Under the pieces are notes generated by a model. It searched no databases. It saw only the letters and a program-made list of their open reading frames with translations, and was not told where the DNA came from. Shown piece by piece: positions 35,396-43,777 of a stretch of 64,000 bases of DNA; position 1 is the first letter of the stretch, and each line of letters starts with the position of its first letter. Source of the stretch: an uncultured Anaerococcus sp. (lineage in GTDB: Bacteria; Bacillota; Clostridia; Tissierellales; Peptoniphilaceae); assembly GCF_937934665.1 (NCBI RefSeq), contig NZ_CALGYW010000058.1, positions 1 through 64,000 of the forward strand, in the 5' to 3' direction. Made by a program: the position numbers and the translations under genes.

Positions 35396-35980
35396 ATGTT
35401 TGACAGATTTAAAGAATTCATTGGTATAGATGACAATTATGACGATTATGATGATGAACAAATGTATTATGATGATGAAGAAGTGGAAGATCTAGAAAAA
35501 AATAATAGCAGGACAACTTATAGTGATTTATTAGATGACGATAGTAAGGACAGCACTTACTCTATAAATTCATATAAATCTAATAAATCAAGTTTGACTG
35601 ATTTTTCTGATGATTTTTCTCTAGGAAATTCACATAAATCAGAAAATACAGAAGATAATGTAGTAAGCATAAATAGTAGCAGTAGCTTTACCAGGAGTAG
35701 TAATATGAGAATATCAATACAAGAGCCTTTAGACTATGATAATGATGGTCCAGTGGTTATAGAAGAAATCCTTAAAAACAGAGTTGTAGTTTTAAATTTA
35801 GAAATGGTAGATAACGACCTAAGGATGAGAATATTTGATTTTGTAAGTGGAGCAGTTTATGCTCTTAAAGGTAATATGAGAAAGGTTACCAAGGGAATTT
35901 TTGTCATAACACCAAATGGTGTTGAAATAGATTCTTACGTAGCTGACCAAATTTCAGAAGGAAATTATAATCAATTATAG
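35396..35980 (+). CDS. sepF: cell division protein SepF
   Basis: 194 aa. Short amphipathic N-terminus (MFDRFKEFIG) that binds membrane, a long acidic, Ser-rich disordered linker (residues about 12-105), then the SepF beta-sandwich (ILKNRVVVLNLEMVDNDLRMRIFDFVSGAVYALKG). It anchors FtsZ at the division site. The linker is longer than in Bacillus SepF. No ylmG or divIVA follows; ylmH is next. Confidence 0.88.
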   Translation: MFDRFKEFIGIDDNYDDYDDEQMYYDDEEVEDLEKNNSRTTYSDLLDDDSKDSTYSINSYKSNKSSLTDFSDDFSLGNSHKSENTEDNVVSINSSSSFTRSSNMRISIQEPLDYDNDGPVVIEEILKNRVVVLNLEMVDNDLRMRIFDFVSGAVYALKGNMRKVTKGIFVITPNGVEIDSYVADQISEGNYNQL

Positions 35981-36007
35981 ATCGATTAATTTCGGTCTTT
36001 TGTTTTT
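35979..36007 (+). terminator. hairpin and T-run between sepF and ylmH
   Basis: AGATCGA 35979-35985 pairs with TTCGGTCT (35992-35998, one G-U pair), followed by TTTGTTTTT. The stem begins in the sepF stop codon and the ylmH ATG is the next base after the T-run. Confidence 0.65.
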
Positions 36008-36775
36008 ATGGCATTAGTATATAATTTAGATCATATAAGTGATAAAGGGAAAAAGACAAATATTAGAAAAGCCTTATCTATTTTAGAGAAGGCTTTTTAT
36101 AAGAAAATAGAAACAAAGTCATTCTTTCTAGATCCCTTTGAACAAAAAATAATTGGTGAAATTGCGGAGAAAAATTCAATTGATATATGCTTTTTGGGAG
36201 GAAATCCAGATTCAGAGAGAAAAATATTTGTGGCAAACTATTACTACGAACCTCTCTACACCCCCAATTATATAAACGTATTAAGCTTTAAATCCGAAAA
36301 TATAACTCATCCTGATGTCCTAGGTGCGCTTTTAAGTCTTGGTATAGATAGAAATGATATTGGCGATATTTCAATTCTTGAAGATAGGGTAGAGTTTGCT
36401 ATTAGTATAGATCAGGCAAGTTTTGTTGAATTTAACCTCAACAAAATTAGAAATGAAAGTATAAAAATAAAGACTAAAGAAGGTAGCAAGCTTGATTTGA
36501 TAAAACCTAGTTATGATCTCCTTAGTGGTTTTGTATCAAGCTTAAGGTTAGATAATATACTAAGTCTTTTTCTTTCAATTTCAAGAACAAAAGCTAAGGA
36601 AATAGTAAAATCTAAACTTGTTAAAGTTGATTTTCAAACTATTGAAGATCCCTCTTATCAAATTGATGAAGAAAGCTTAATTTCTGTTAGAAGATTTGGA
36701 AGATATATTTTTGACGGCATAGATGGCATAAGTAAAAAGGGAAATAACCACATAAGATATAGGAAAATAAAATGA
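36008..36775 (+). CDS. ylmH: YlmH-type S4-domain RNA-binding protein
   Basis: 255 aa. N-terminal YlmH-specific domain (KIIGEIAEKNSIDICFLGGNPDSERKI split, then the ITHPDVLGALLSLGIDRNDIGDI block) and a C-terminal S4 domain (LRLDNILSLFLSISRTKAKEIVKSKLVKVDF). YlmH relatives bind ribosomes and help rescue stalled 50S subunits. The start directly follows the terminator-like run, with no ribosome-binding site. It overlaps lspA by 4 bases. Confidence 0.9.
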   Translation: MALVYNLDHISDKGKKTNIRKALSILEKAFYKKIETKSFFLDPFEQKIIGEIAEKNSIDICFLGGNPDSERKIFVANYYYEPLYTPNYINVLSFKSENITHPDVLGALLSLGIDRNDIGDISILEDRVEFAISIDQASFVEFNLNKIRNESIKIKTKEGSKLDLIKPSYDLLSGFVSSLRLDNILSLFLSISRTKAKEIVKSKLVKVDFQTIEDPSYQIDEESLISVRRFGRYIFDGIDGISKKGNNHIRYRKIK

Positions 36776-37212
36776 TATATATAATAATAATTATCCTTGG
36801 CCTTATTCTAGATAGGTTAAGTAAGGTATACGCAATCAACAATTTTATAGAAAACCCAATAGAAGGACCCTTAATAAACCTAACATATTTGGAAAATAGG
36901 GGAGCAGCTTTTGGTATTTTACAGGATAAGAGGGTTTTCTTTCTCCTAATAACAATAGCCATAGTCTGCTATCTTCTATATTATTTTTATAAATCATATA
37001 AGACTAATCCAACAATTTTAAATATAAGTCTTTCGATGATTATCGCAGGAGCTTTAGGTAATTTCTATGATAGGCTTATTAATGGGTATGTAGTAGACTT
37101 TATTGAATTTTCATTCTTTAATTTTCCAGTATTTAATATTGCTGACATTTTTGTAACCTTGGGCTGCGCCTTAATGATAATATATATAATTTTTATCCAT
37201 GAAGATAAGTAA
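36772..37212 (+). CDS. lspA: lipoprotein signal peptidase
   Basis: 146 aa with four membrane helices. The two catalytic aspartates are in GALGNFYDRLINGYVVDFIEF and FNIADIFVTLG; the ENRGAAFGIL block is also conserved. It cleaves prolipoproteins such as the Cys20 lipoprotein encoded at 16020. It overlaps ylmH by 4 bases and ung by 14. Confidence 0.95.
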   Translation: MIYIIIIILGLILDRLSKVYAINNFIENPIEGPLINLTYLENRGAAFGILQDKRVFFLLITIAIVCYLLYYFYKSYKTNPTILNISLSMIIAGALGNFYDRLINGYVVDFIEFSFFNFPVFNIADIFVTLGCALMIIYIIFIHEDK

Positions 37213-37870
37213 TGATTGGGGCCTTATCCTAAAAGACGAATTTGAAAAAGATTACTTTAAAAAAATAGAAAGTTTTTTAGATAAGGCTTATAAAGAAAAT
37301 GTGGTCTTTCCACCTAGAGATGAAATATATAAGGCTTTGGAATTATCAGCTTTTAAAGATACTAAAGTTGTAATTTTAGGTCAAGACCCTTATTACAATT
37401 ACGGTCAGGCTCAGGGTTTATCTTTTTCAGTAAATGAAGGAGTAAAATTACCTCCTTCTTTAAAAAACATATATAAAGAACTGGGAACTGATCTTGGAAT
37501 CAAATATCCCTCAAGTAGTTCTTTGATTGCTTGGGCTGAACAGGGAGTCTTATTATTAAATGCAAGTCTTACTGTTGAAGAAAAAAAGCCTAACTCTCAT
37601 AGTAAGATAGGTTGGCAAATATTTACAGATAAGATTATATCTCTATTGAATAATAGAGAAAAGCCGGTAGTATTTATTCTCTGGGGCAATTTTGCTAGAA
37701 GTAAGAAAAATCTAATAACAAATCATAGGCATTTGATAATAGAATCAGTCCATCCATCACCGTTATCTGCTAGGCGTGGATTTTTTGGAACAAGGCCATT
37801 TTCAAGGGCGAATGACTTTTTAAAGTCAAATGGCATAAAAGAAATAAATTGGAAAATAGAGAATCAATAA
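37199..37870 (+). CDS. ung: uracil-DNA glycosylase (family 1)
   Basis: 223 aa. The catalytic water-activating loop GQDPYYNYGQAQGLSFSV and the leucine-loop motif HPSPLSARRGFFG are intact. It excises uracil from DNA. It overlaps lspA upstream and, by 7 bases, the convergent exonuclease gene. A hairpin covers both stop codons. Confidence 0.96.
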   Translation: MKISNDWGLILKDEFEKDYFKKIESFLDKAYKENVVFPPRDEIYKALELSAFKDTKVVILGQDPYYNYGQAQGLSFSVNEGVKLPPSLKNIYKELGTDLGIKYPSSSSLIAWAEQGVLLLNASLTVEEKKPNSHSKIGWQIFTDKIISLLNNREKPVVFILWGNFARSKKNLITNHRHLIIESVHPSPLSARRGFFGTRPFSRANDFLKSNGIKEINWKIENQ

Positions 37871-37890
37871 TGATTCTCTATTATTTTTTT
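37858..37890 (+). terminator. terminator hairpin over the convergent stop codons of ung and the exonuclease gene
   Basis: AGAGAATCA 37858-37866 pairs with TGATTCTCT 37871-37879 around a 4-base loop, followed by ATTATTTTTTT. It is T-rich only on the + strand, so it should mainly stop ung transcripts. Confidence 0.75.
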
Positions 37891-38772
37891 GCATAAATTT
37901 AATAAGTTTTTGAAATTATAAGTAGAGTTTTCCCTAATTATGAGCAGGCCATCGTTGATATCAATCTCAGATTCATTTTTTATATCGAAAGTATTTATGC
38001 TGACAAAGCCATTATCTACCTCGTTAAATTTTCCATACAATACGTGAAGATTCAAAGTTATTGTCTTTTTTTTGATACTGATTTGGTAGTTATTTTCAGC
38101 AACAAAAAGATCATTTAAAATATTTTCTGACTGATATTCAAAATTTCCTATATCTTTATTAATATTTGCCCTGCTAAGCCAAAATTTTCCAATCTTACTT
38201 TCTATGCTCAATTTATTAATATATAAATTTTCTATATAAGATAAAGCTTCGGTTGCTATTAAATCATTTTCGTTATGTTTTAGGATAGGTTGTGGCCTGT
38301 CTCTTGTAATGATATCGTCTGTAAGTTTACTTATGACCTTATATCGGCTAGGATCATCTCTATTAATTCCTATAAGCTTTTCTATATTCACAAGCTTCAT
38401 AGATTCATAAGAAAAAAACTTTGAATTCTTCTTAATAATTTTATAGATATCAAGACTTTCTTCTATAAAAACAGGCATTAATTGATGGGCTATGAGTCTT
38501 GAATTTAGAAAGGGAATATCAAAAGTATCACCGTTAAAGGTAATTAGCCTTTTTCCTTTTATTTCTCTTAGGAATATTTTTAATAGCCTAATTTCTTCAT
38601 TATCATTTTCTGCAAAATATTGAAAAATATAGGACTTATTATTTTCCTTTTTAACTAGACCCAATAATACTAATTTATCTGTCTTAAAATCAAGTCCTGT
38701 AGTTTCTATATCTAAAACAAGGTCTTTATTATTTAGTTTTTCTCCTTTTATTCTTATTTTTTTACTAATCAT
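37864..38772 (-). CDS. RNase H-like (YprB/DEDD) 3'-5' exonuclease
   Basis: 302 aa on the - strand. Acidic residues of the DEDD fold are visible: LVLDIETTGL (about residues 18-27), LITFNGDTFDIPFL near 74-87 and the HNENDLIATEAL block near 165. This matches the PF13482-type domain found in YprB. Here the domain stands with about 100 extra C-terminal residues and no TPR repeats. Substrate unknown. It is transcribed toward ung and divergently from nifS. Confidence 0.72.
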   Translation of the reverse strand: MISKKIRIKGEKLNNKDLVLDIETTGLDFKTDKLVLLGLVKKENNKSYIFQYFAENDNEEIRLLKIFLREIKGKRLITFNGDTFDIPFLNSRLIAHQLMPVFIEESLDIYKIIKKNSKFFSYESMKLVNIEKLIGINRDDPSRYKVISKLTDDIITRDRPQPILKHNENDLIATEALSYIENLYINKLSIESKIGKFWLSRANINKDIGNFEYQSENILNDLFVAENNYQISIKKKTITLNLHVLYGKFNEVDNGFVSINTFDIKNESEIDINDGLLIIRENSTYNFKNLLNLCKKIIENHY

Positions 38773-38795
38773 AGCTACACTATACTATTTTTACC

Positions 38796-38809
38796 AACTA
38801 ATATTAGTT
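38796..38809. promoter_or_regulatory. perfect 14-bp palindrome in a divergent promoter region
   Basis: AACTAATATTAGTT is a perfect palindrome between the divergent exonuclease and nifS genes. It could be an operator, but AT-rich palindromes of this size also arise by chance. Confidence 0.3.
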
Positions 38810-38824
38810 ATGAAAAAAGCAATC

Positions 38825-38852
38825 TTGTATTCTATAAAAGCTCTAATATAAT
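38825..38852 (+). promoter_or_regulatory. nifS-thiI promoter
   Basis: TTGTAT 38825-38830 and TATAAT 38847-38852, spacing 16. A second TATAAT at 38855-38860 lies just downstream. The nifS start follows 20 bases later with a GAGGTG site. Confidence 0.6.
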
Positions 38853-38872
38853 GATATAATTGAGGTGTATAT

Positions 38873-39982
38873 ATGATATATTTAGATAATGCTGCAACAA
38901 CTAAGATGTATGATGAGGCCCTAGAGGCCTATGTGGATGTTTGTAAAAACTATTTTGCAAATCCAAGCGCTCTTCACTCATATGGGATGGATGCAGAAAA
39001 TTTAATTAAAGATACAAAAAAATATATAGGAAAATTAATATCAGCAGACGAGTCAGAAATATTTTTTACAAAATCAGCAACAGAATCAAATAACATAGCT
39101 ATAAAGTCCTTTGATGGCCTAGCTCTTACAAGTAAAATTGAGCACTCTTCTGTTTTCAATACCTTTAAAAATGCAAATTTTAAAGAAGTAAGATATATAG
39201 CAAATGATAGGTATGGCTTTATAGATGAAGAAGACCTAAGAAATAAATTAGATAAGGATGTAAATTTTGTATCTTTTATCTATGTAAATAATGAAATAGG
39301 TACAATTCAAAATATAAAAAAATTAACTAAAATTATTAAAGATTTCAATAAAGATATAGTTATTCACATAGACGCTACCCAAGCTATGGGTAAAATTCCA
39401 TGTGATGTAAACAATTTAGGTGTCGACATGATGAGCTTTTCTGCTCATAAATTTCATGGTCCTAAGCAATTAGGTGGCCTTTTTGTTAGAAAAGAGATTC
39501 AAGGTAAAATTAAACCTATTCTAGATGGGGGATACCAAGAGATAATATCATCTGGAACAAATAATCCACCTGCTATATACGCTTGTGGGATTGCTCTTAA
39601 AAAGCAAGCAGAGTCAAATGAATACCAATATATAGAAAAATTAAACCAATATTTAAGAAGTGAGATCGAAAAAAATATAGAAGATTCATATATTATTTCA
39701 CCCTTAAAATCATCTTCTCCCTATATACTTGATGTAGCCTTTGCCAATATAAAGTCTGAAGTTCTGCTACATATGCTTGAAGAAGAAGAAATTTATGTAT
39801 CGAGCGGTTCAGCTTGCTCAAAGGGTGATTATAGTAGGATTTTAACAGCTCTTGGCATTGATAAAAGATATATGGATGGGGCGATTAGATTTTCTTTTTC
39901 AGCTGAAATAACAAAAGAAGACTTAGACTTTACTTTAAAAATACTAAAAGATAGTATAGAAATGATAAGGATGGTAATTTAA
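38873..39982 (+). CDS. nifS: cysteine desulfurase (NifS/IscS type)
   Basis: 369 aa. PLP lysine is Lys193 in SFSAHKFHGPKQLGG; the sulfur-accepting Cys315 is in SSGSACSKG; HIDATQAMGK is the cofactor region. It takes sulfur from cysteine to form a persulfide. It overlaps thiI by one base, which marks it as a dedicated sulfur donor for tRNA thiolation, like NifZ-ThiI in Bacillus. Confidence 0.93.
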   Translation: MIYLDNAATTKMYDEALEAYVDVCKNYFANPSALHSYGMDAENLIKDTKKYIGKLISADESEIFFTKSATESNNIAIKSFDGLALTSKIEHSSVFNTFKNANFKEVRYIANDRYGFIDEEDLRNKLDKDVNFVSFIYVNNEIGTIQNIKKLTKIIKDFNKDIVIHIDATQAMGKIPCDVNNLGVDMMSFSAHKFHGPKQLGGLFVRKEIQGKIKPILDGGYQEIISSGTNNPPAIYACGIALKKQAESNEYQYIEKLNQYLRSEIEKNIEDSYIISPLKSSSPYILDVAFANIKSEVLLHMLEEEEIYVSSGSACSKGDYSRILTALGIDKRYMDGAIRFSFSAEITKEDLDFTLKILKDSIEMIRMVI

Positions 39983-41145
39983 TGGAATGGATGTTAGCAG
40001 TAAGCTTTGGAGAAATATTTCTCAAAGGAAAAAATAGACATGTTTTTTATAGAACAGCTATAGATAACATAAAAAGAAATTTAAGAGATATTCCTTATGA
40101 AAAAATGTATTCAGAATCTTCTAAGCTTTATATTAAAGCTGATAAAAAAGATTTTGAAAAAATAAAGGATAATATCTTAAAAGTATTTGGCATATCTTAT
40201 GTTGCCTATGTAATTAAAACAAATAAAAATATAGAAGACATATATAAGGCTTGTAGGATTGACCTAGAAGAATATTTTTCAGATAAGCCTTATACTTTTA
40301 AAGTTGAAACAAAAAGAACTGATAAGTCCTTTAAATATAAATCTCCAGAACTTTCCAGTAAGCTAGGGGGCTTTATTTTGAGAGACTTCCCAAATTTAAA
40401 AGTTGATGTGCATAATCCTGATTTTAGGGTATTTGTTGATGTAAAAGATAATGTTTACGTTTATTCTAAGAGGTTTGAAGGATTAGGAGGACTACCAATA
40501 GGTTCTTCTGGTAAGGGGCTTTTACTACTGTCAGGTGGAATTGATTCACCAGTTGCGGGTTTCATGGTTGGAAAAAGAGGTATGAAGATAGATTGTATTC
40601 ACTTCCACTCATATCCATTTACCTCAAAAAGAGCCCTACAAAAAGCCTTAGATTTAGCAGAAATTATGTCAGCCTATACTGGTAGAATGAAGATTTATTC
40701 AGTGAATTTAGCAAACATTTATAAGGCGATAAACCAAAATTGTGACAGAAGAGAAACAACTATCTTATCTCGTAGGTTTATGATGAGAATTGCTAATAAG
40801 ATTTCTGAAGAAAATAGCTATCAGGCCCTAATTACGGGAGAATCATTAGGACAGGTGGCAAGTCAAACTATAGAATCTGTATCTGTAATAAATGATTCAT
40901 CAGAAAGACCTATCCTAAGGCCACTAATAGCAATGGATAAGAAGGATATAATAGAAATTTCAAAGAAGATTGGTTCCTATGAAAAATCTATCGAGCCTTA
41001 TGATGATTGTTGTTCAATTTTTGCTCCAGATAGTCCAGTCACTAAACCTAAGCTTAAATATATAAAAAAGAGTGAAGAAAATCTTGATATCGAAGCTCTA
41101 GAAAATGAGGCTATAAGCAAGATGGAAATCATAGAAATTGCTTGA
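39982..41145 (+). CDS. thiI: tRNA 4-thiouridine synthetase ThiI
   Basis: 387 aa. N-terminal ferredoxin-like/THUMP region (residues about 1-165) precedes the PP-loop LLSGGIDSPVAGFMVGKRG and the AANH core with YDDCCSIFAPDSPVTKP. No rhodanese domain is present, as usual in Firmicutes; sulfur would come directly from the preceding NifS. It makes s4U8 in tRNA and may supply sulfur for thiazole. Confidence 0.95.
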   Translation: MEWMLAVSFGEIFLKGKNRHVFYRTAIDNIKRNLRDIPYEKMYSESSKLYIKADKKDFEKIKDNILKVFGISYVAYVIKTNKNIEDIYKACRIDLEEYFSDKPYTFKVETKRTDKSFKYKSPELSSKLGGFILRDFPNLKVDVHNPDFRVFVDVKDNVYVYSKRFEGLGGLPIGSSGKGLLLLSGGIDSPVAGFMVGKRGMKIDCIHFHSYPFTSKRALQKALDLAEIMSAYTGRMKIYSVNLANIYKAINQNCDRRETTILSRRFMMRIANKISEENSYQALITGESLGQVASQTIESVSVINDSSERPILRPLIAMDKKDIIEISKKIGSYEKSIEPYDDCCSIFAPDSPVTKPKLKYIKKSEENLDIEALENEAISKMEIIEIA

Positions 41146-41170
41146 CAAAATTATAATAAGGGAGTAGTAT
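41142..41170 (+). promoter_or_regulatory. promoter of the rplU-rpmA operon
   Basis: A consensus TTGACA at 41142-41147 and TAGTAT at 41165-41170, spacing 17. It overlaps the thiI stop codon. A TATAAT at 41152 is too close to serve as its -10 box. Confidence 0.8.
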
Positions 41171-41176
41171 ATATGA

Positions 41177-41243
41177 GTAGACCGCTCAGCTAGGGCTCTG
41201 ATCCCCGAACGCTGGCGAGAATATAAGAATTAGGAGGCTTTCC
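41177..41243 (+). promoter_or_regulatory. ribosomal protein L21 leader (autoregulatory mRNA element)
   Basis: This GC-rich leader between the promoter and rplU contains ACCGCTCAGC 41181-41190, which can pair with GCTGGCG 41211-41217, and the GAACGC and GCGAGA segments I associate with the L21 leader family. Such leaders let L21 repress its own operon. The assignment is from position and partial motif recall. Confidence 0.5.
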
Positions 41244-41555
41244 ATGTACGCAATTATTAAAACAGGTGGAAAACAATACAAAGTATCAGAAGGTGACTTG
41301 GTAAGAGTTGAAAAACTTGCTTACGAAGTTGGTGAGACTGTAGATTTTGATCAAGTACTATTAGTATCCAATGACGGTGAACTTAAAGTTGGTTCTCCAT
41401 TAGTTGAAGGTGCTAAGGTATCAGCAACAGTTGAAGATCAAAATAAAGATAAGAAAATTGTTGTTTATAAATTTAAACCTAAAAAACAATACAGAAAAAA
41501 ACACGGCCACAGACAACCTTATACTTTAGTAAAAATTAATAGCATAAGTCTTTAA
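41244..41555 (+). CDS. rplU: 50S ribosomal protein L21
   Basis: 103 aa. [14 protein letters not shown] at the start and [19 protein letters not shown] near the end are the L21 signatures. AGGAGG site. First gene of the conserved rplU-prp-rpmA-obgE operon. Confidence 0.97.
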   Translation: MYAIIKTGGKQYKVSEGDLVRVEKLAYEVGETVDFDQVLLVSNDGELKVGSPLVEGAKVSATVEDQNKDKKIVVYKFKPKKQYRKKHGHRQPYTLVKINSISL

Positions 41556-41872
41556 TGATCGTTATTGATTTATTAATCAATAAGAAAGACGAAATAGTAG
41601 GTTTTGAAATAAGAGGTCATGCCAACTATGATGAATACGGCAAAGACCTTGTATGTTCAGCTGTAACTATACTTGCCTATAGCTGTGTAAATACTCTTGA
41701 TAAATATACAGATGATACTGAATTTTCTGATGATGAAGTAGTTATGTCATTAGAGATTTATAATCCAAATAGGGATACAAGTATTATCTTTGATTACTTT
41801 AAGACAGGTATAGAAACACTTTTAGGTAATTATAGCAGCTACGTAAAATTAAATTATAAGGAGAAATCATGA
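41555..41872 (+). CDS. prp: ribosomal-processing cysteine protease Prp
   Basis: 105 aa. Catalytic His22 (RGHANY) and Cys34 ([10 protein letters not shown]) are at the same positions as in Staphylococcus Prp. It cleaves the N-terminal extension from L27, encoded immediately downstream. It overlaps rplU by one base and rpmA by 4. Confidence 0.93.
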   Translation: MIVIDLLINKKDEIVGFEIRGHANYDEYGKDLVCSAVTILAYSCVNTLDKYTDDTEFSDDEVVMSLEIYNPNRDTSIIFDYFKTGIETLLGNYSSYVKLNYKEKS

Positions 41873-42150
41873 TATTAAATATTAATTTACAAAGATTTGC
41901 AAGTAAAAAGGGAGTTTCATCTACAAAAAACGGTAGAGACTCAAGAGCTAAAAGACTTGGTGTTAAAAGAGCTGATGGTCAGTTTGTAAACGCTGGAACA
42001 ATCATTGTTAGACAAAGAGGAACAAAAATTCACCCAGGTAATAACGTTAAAAGAGGTGCTGATGATACTCTTTATGCATCATGTGAAGGTGTTGTAAAAT
42101 TTGAAAGAAAAGGCAAAAGCAGAAAACAAGTATCTGTTTATGCACAATAA
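41869..42150 (+). CDS. rpmA: 50S ribosomal protein L27 with Prp-cleavable extension
   Basis: 93 aa. The N-terminus [15 protein letters not shown] carries the Firmicute extension removed by Prp after Phe10; the usual LQFFA is LQRFA here. The mature part ([37 protein letters not shown]) is standard. L27 contacts the peptidyl-transferase centre, so uncleaved protein would block it. Confidence 0.96.
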   Translation: MILNINLQRFASKKGVSSTKNGRDSRAKRLGVKRADGQFVNAGTIIVRQRGTKIHPGNNVKRGADDTLYASCEGVVKFERKGKSRKQVSVYAQ

Positions 42151-42162
42151 GAGATAAAAATT

Positions 42163-42190
42163 AAGCTTGCCTTTGGCAAGCCTTTTTTTA
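42163..42190 (+). terminator. terminator between rpmA and obgE
   Basis: GCTTGCC 42165-42171 pairs with GGCAAGC 42175-42181 around a 3-base loop, followed by seven T. Strong. obgE follows, so read-through or an unseen promoter must supply it. Confidence 0.85.
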
Positions 42191-42203
42191 TGAAAGGAAA
42201 CCT

Positions 42204-43484
42204 ATGATTGATATAGCAAAAATAAGGCTTAAGGCAGGAGATGGTGGTAATGGTGCTGTTGCCTGGAGGAGAGAAAAATACGAACCTACCGGAGGTCCTG
42301 CAGGTGGAGATGGCGGTGACGGTGGCTCTATTTATATAAAAGCAACAAGAAACCTATCTACACTAGAAGAATTTAGATATAAGAAAGATTTTAAGGCTCA
42401 AAGTGGAGAACAGGGTGGAAAGAGTAAAAAATTTGGCAAAAAAGGCGAAGACCTTTATATACCAGTCCCTGTTGGTACACTAATTAGAGAAGCTGAATCT
42501 AATACCATAATCAAAGATATGAAAAAAGATGGGGAAGAATTTCTAATAGCCAAAGGCGGTAGGGGAGGACGTGGTAACGTCCACTTTAAAAACTCTATTA
42601 GACAGGCACCTAGATTTGCTGAATCTGGAAAAAAGGGTCAAGAAATTGATTTGGTTTTTGAACTAAAAGTCCTTGCTGATGTTGGTCTAGTTGGACTACC
42701 TAATGTAGGTAAATCAACTCTTCTATCCGTAATTACAAAGGCTAGGCCCAAAATAGCAAACTATCATTTCACTACCATTGATCCTAATTTGGGGGTTGTT
42801 AAAGTTGATAGAGAAAGAAGTTTTATAGTAGCAGATATAGCAGGACTTATTGAAGGTGCAAGTGAGGGCACTGGATTAGGACATGATTTTTTAAGACATA
42901 TAGAAAGGTGTAGGGTATTAATTCATATAGTTGATATATCTGGCATTGAAGGACGAAATCCAATAGATGATTTTAAACTAATAAATAAAGAATTAGAACT
43001 CTACAATAAAAACTTGTCTAAAAAACCTATGATTGTAGCACTTAATAAATCAGAACTAGATAGCAATGACAATGCTAGTAAATTTATCGAAAATTTTGGA
43101 GATAAGTATAAAATTTTCAAAATTTCTGCTGCAACTACTTCGGGTATAAAAGAAATGATAGATTATGTTACAGAAGAACTTGAAAAATCAAGTGAAGAAG
43201 AATTTAGTTTATATGAAAAAGTAGATGAGGACTTTTTAGATGAGTTCTATAATAAAGAAGTAGATTTTGATCTAAATATAAAAAGAGAAAATGACATTTA
43301 CCTTGTATATGGTAAGAGGGTTAATAATCTCTTAAAGAAAGTCAATATAGATGATTACGATTCAATGATTTACTTTGAGTCTACTCTACGAGAAATGGAA
43401 GTATTTGATAAACTAAAAAAAATGGGAATTGAAGACGGAGATAATGTTGCAGTAGGCGATATTGTCTTTGAGTATTATGAATAG
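42204..43484 (+). CDS. obgE: GTPase ObgE/CgtA
   Basis: 426 aa. Glycine-rich Obg fold (residues about 1-158, GGPAGGDGGDGGSIYI), G domain with GLPNVGKST near 166, DIAGLIEGAS and NKSE, and a C-terminal OCT domain (residues about 350-425, GDNVAVGDIVFEYYE). It acts in late 50S assembly and stress control. AAAGGAAA site. Confidence 0.96.
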   Translation: MIDIAKIRLKAGDGGNGAVAWRREKYEPTGGPAGGDGGDGGSIYIKATRNLSTLEEFRYKKDFKAQSGEQGGKSKKFGKKGEDLYIPVPVGTLIREAESNTIIKDMKKDGEEFLIAKGGRGGRGNVHFKNSIRQAPRFAESGKKGQEIDLVFELKVLADVGLVGLPNVGKSTLLSVITKARPKIANYHFTTIDPNLGVVKVDRERSFIVADIAGLIEGASEGTGLGHDFLRHIERCRVLIHIVDISGIEGRNPIDDFKLINKELELYNKNLSKKPMIVALNKSELDSNDNASKFIENFGDKYKIFKISAATTSGIKEMIDYVTEELEKSSEEEFSLYEKVDEDFLDEFYNKEVDFDLNIKRENDIYLVYGKRVNNLLKKVNIDDYDSMIYFESTLREMEVFDKLKKMGIEDGDNVAVGDIVFEYYE

Positions 43485-43492
43485 GAGGAATT

Positions 43493-43777
43493 ATGTTGAC
43501 AGGTAAACAGAGAGCTATGCTAAAGCAAGAAGCTCACGATTTTAAACCGATAATAAATATTGGTAAGCTATCTATATCAGATAAACTACTTGAAGCCATT
43601 GATGAAGCTCTTGAAGCTAGAGAACTTATCAAGGTAAAAATTTTAAATAATAACCTAGATGATGCTGATTATATTATCGATACTATAATTGAAAAATTAA
43701 ACTGTGAATTTATATCACATATTGGTTCAATAATAACTATCTATAGAAAAAACGATAATAATTTTTATAATCTATAA
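43493..43777 (+). CDS. yhbY: YhbY/CRM-domain RNA-binding protein
   Basis: 94 aa, a single CRM domain: LTGKQRAMLKQEAHDFKPIINIGK at the N-terminus and ALEARELIKVKIL in the middle. It associates with pre-50S ribosomal particles in bacteria. It lies between obgE and nadD, the usual Firmicute order. Confidence 0.93.
   Translation: MLTGKQRAMLKQEAHDFKPIINIGKLSISDKLLEAIDEALEARELIKVKILNNNLDDADYIIDTIIEKLNCEFISHIGSIITIYRKNDNNFYNL

Noticed and set aside
41152..41157. TATAAT as -10 box with TTGACA at 41142
   Set aside because: The spacing is only four bases; TAGTAT at 41165-41170 has the correct 17-base spacing.
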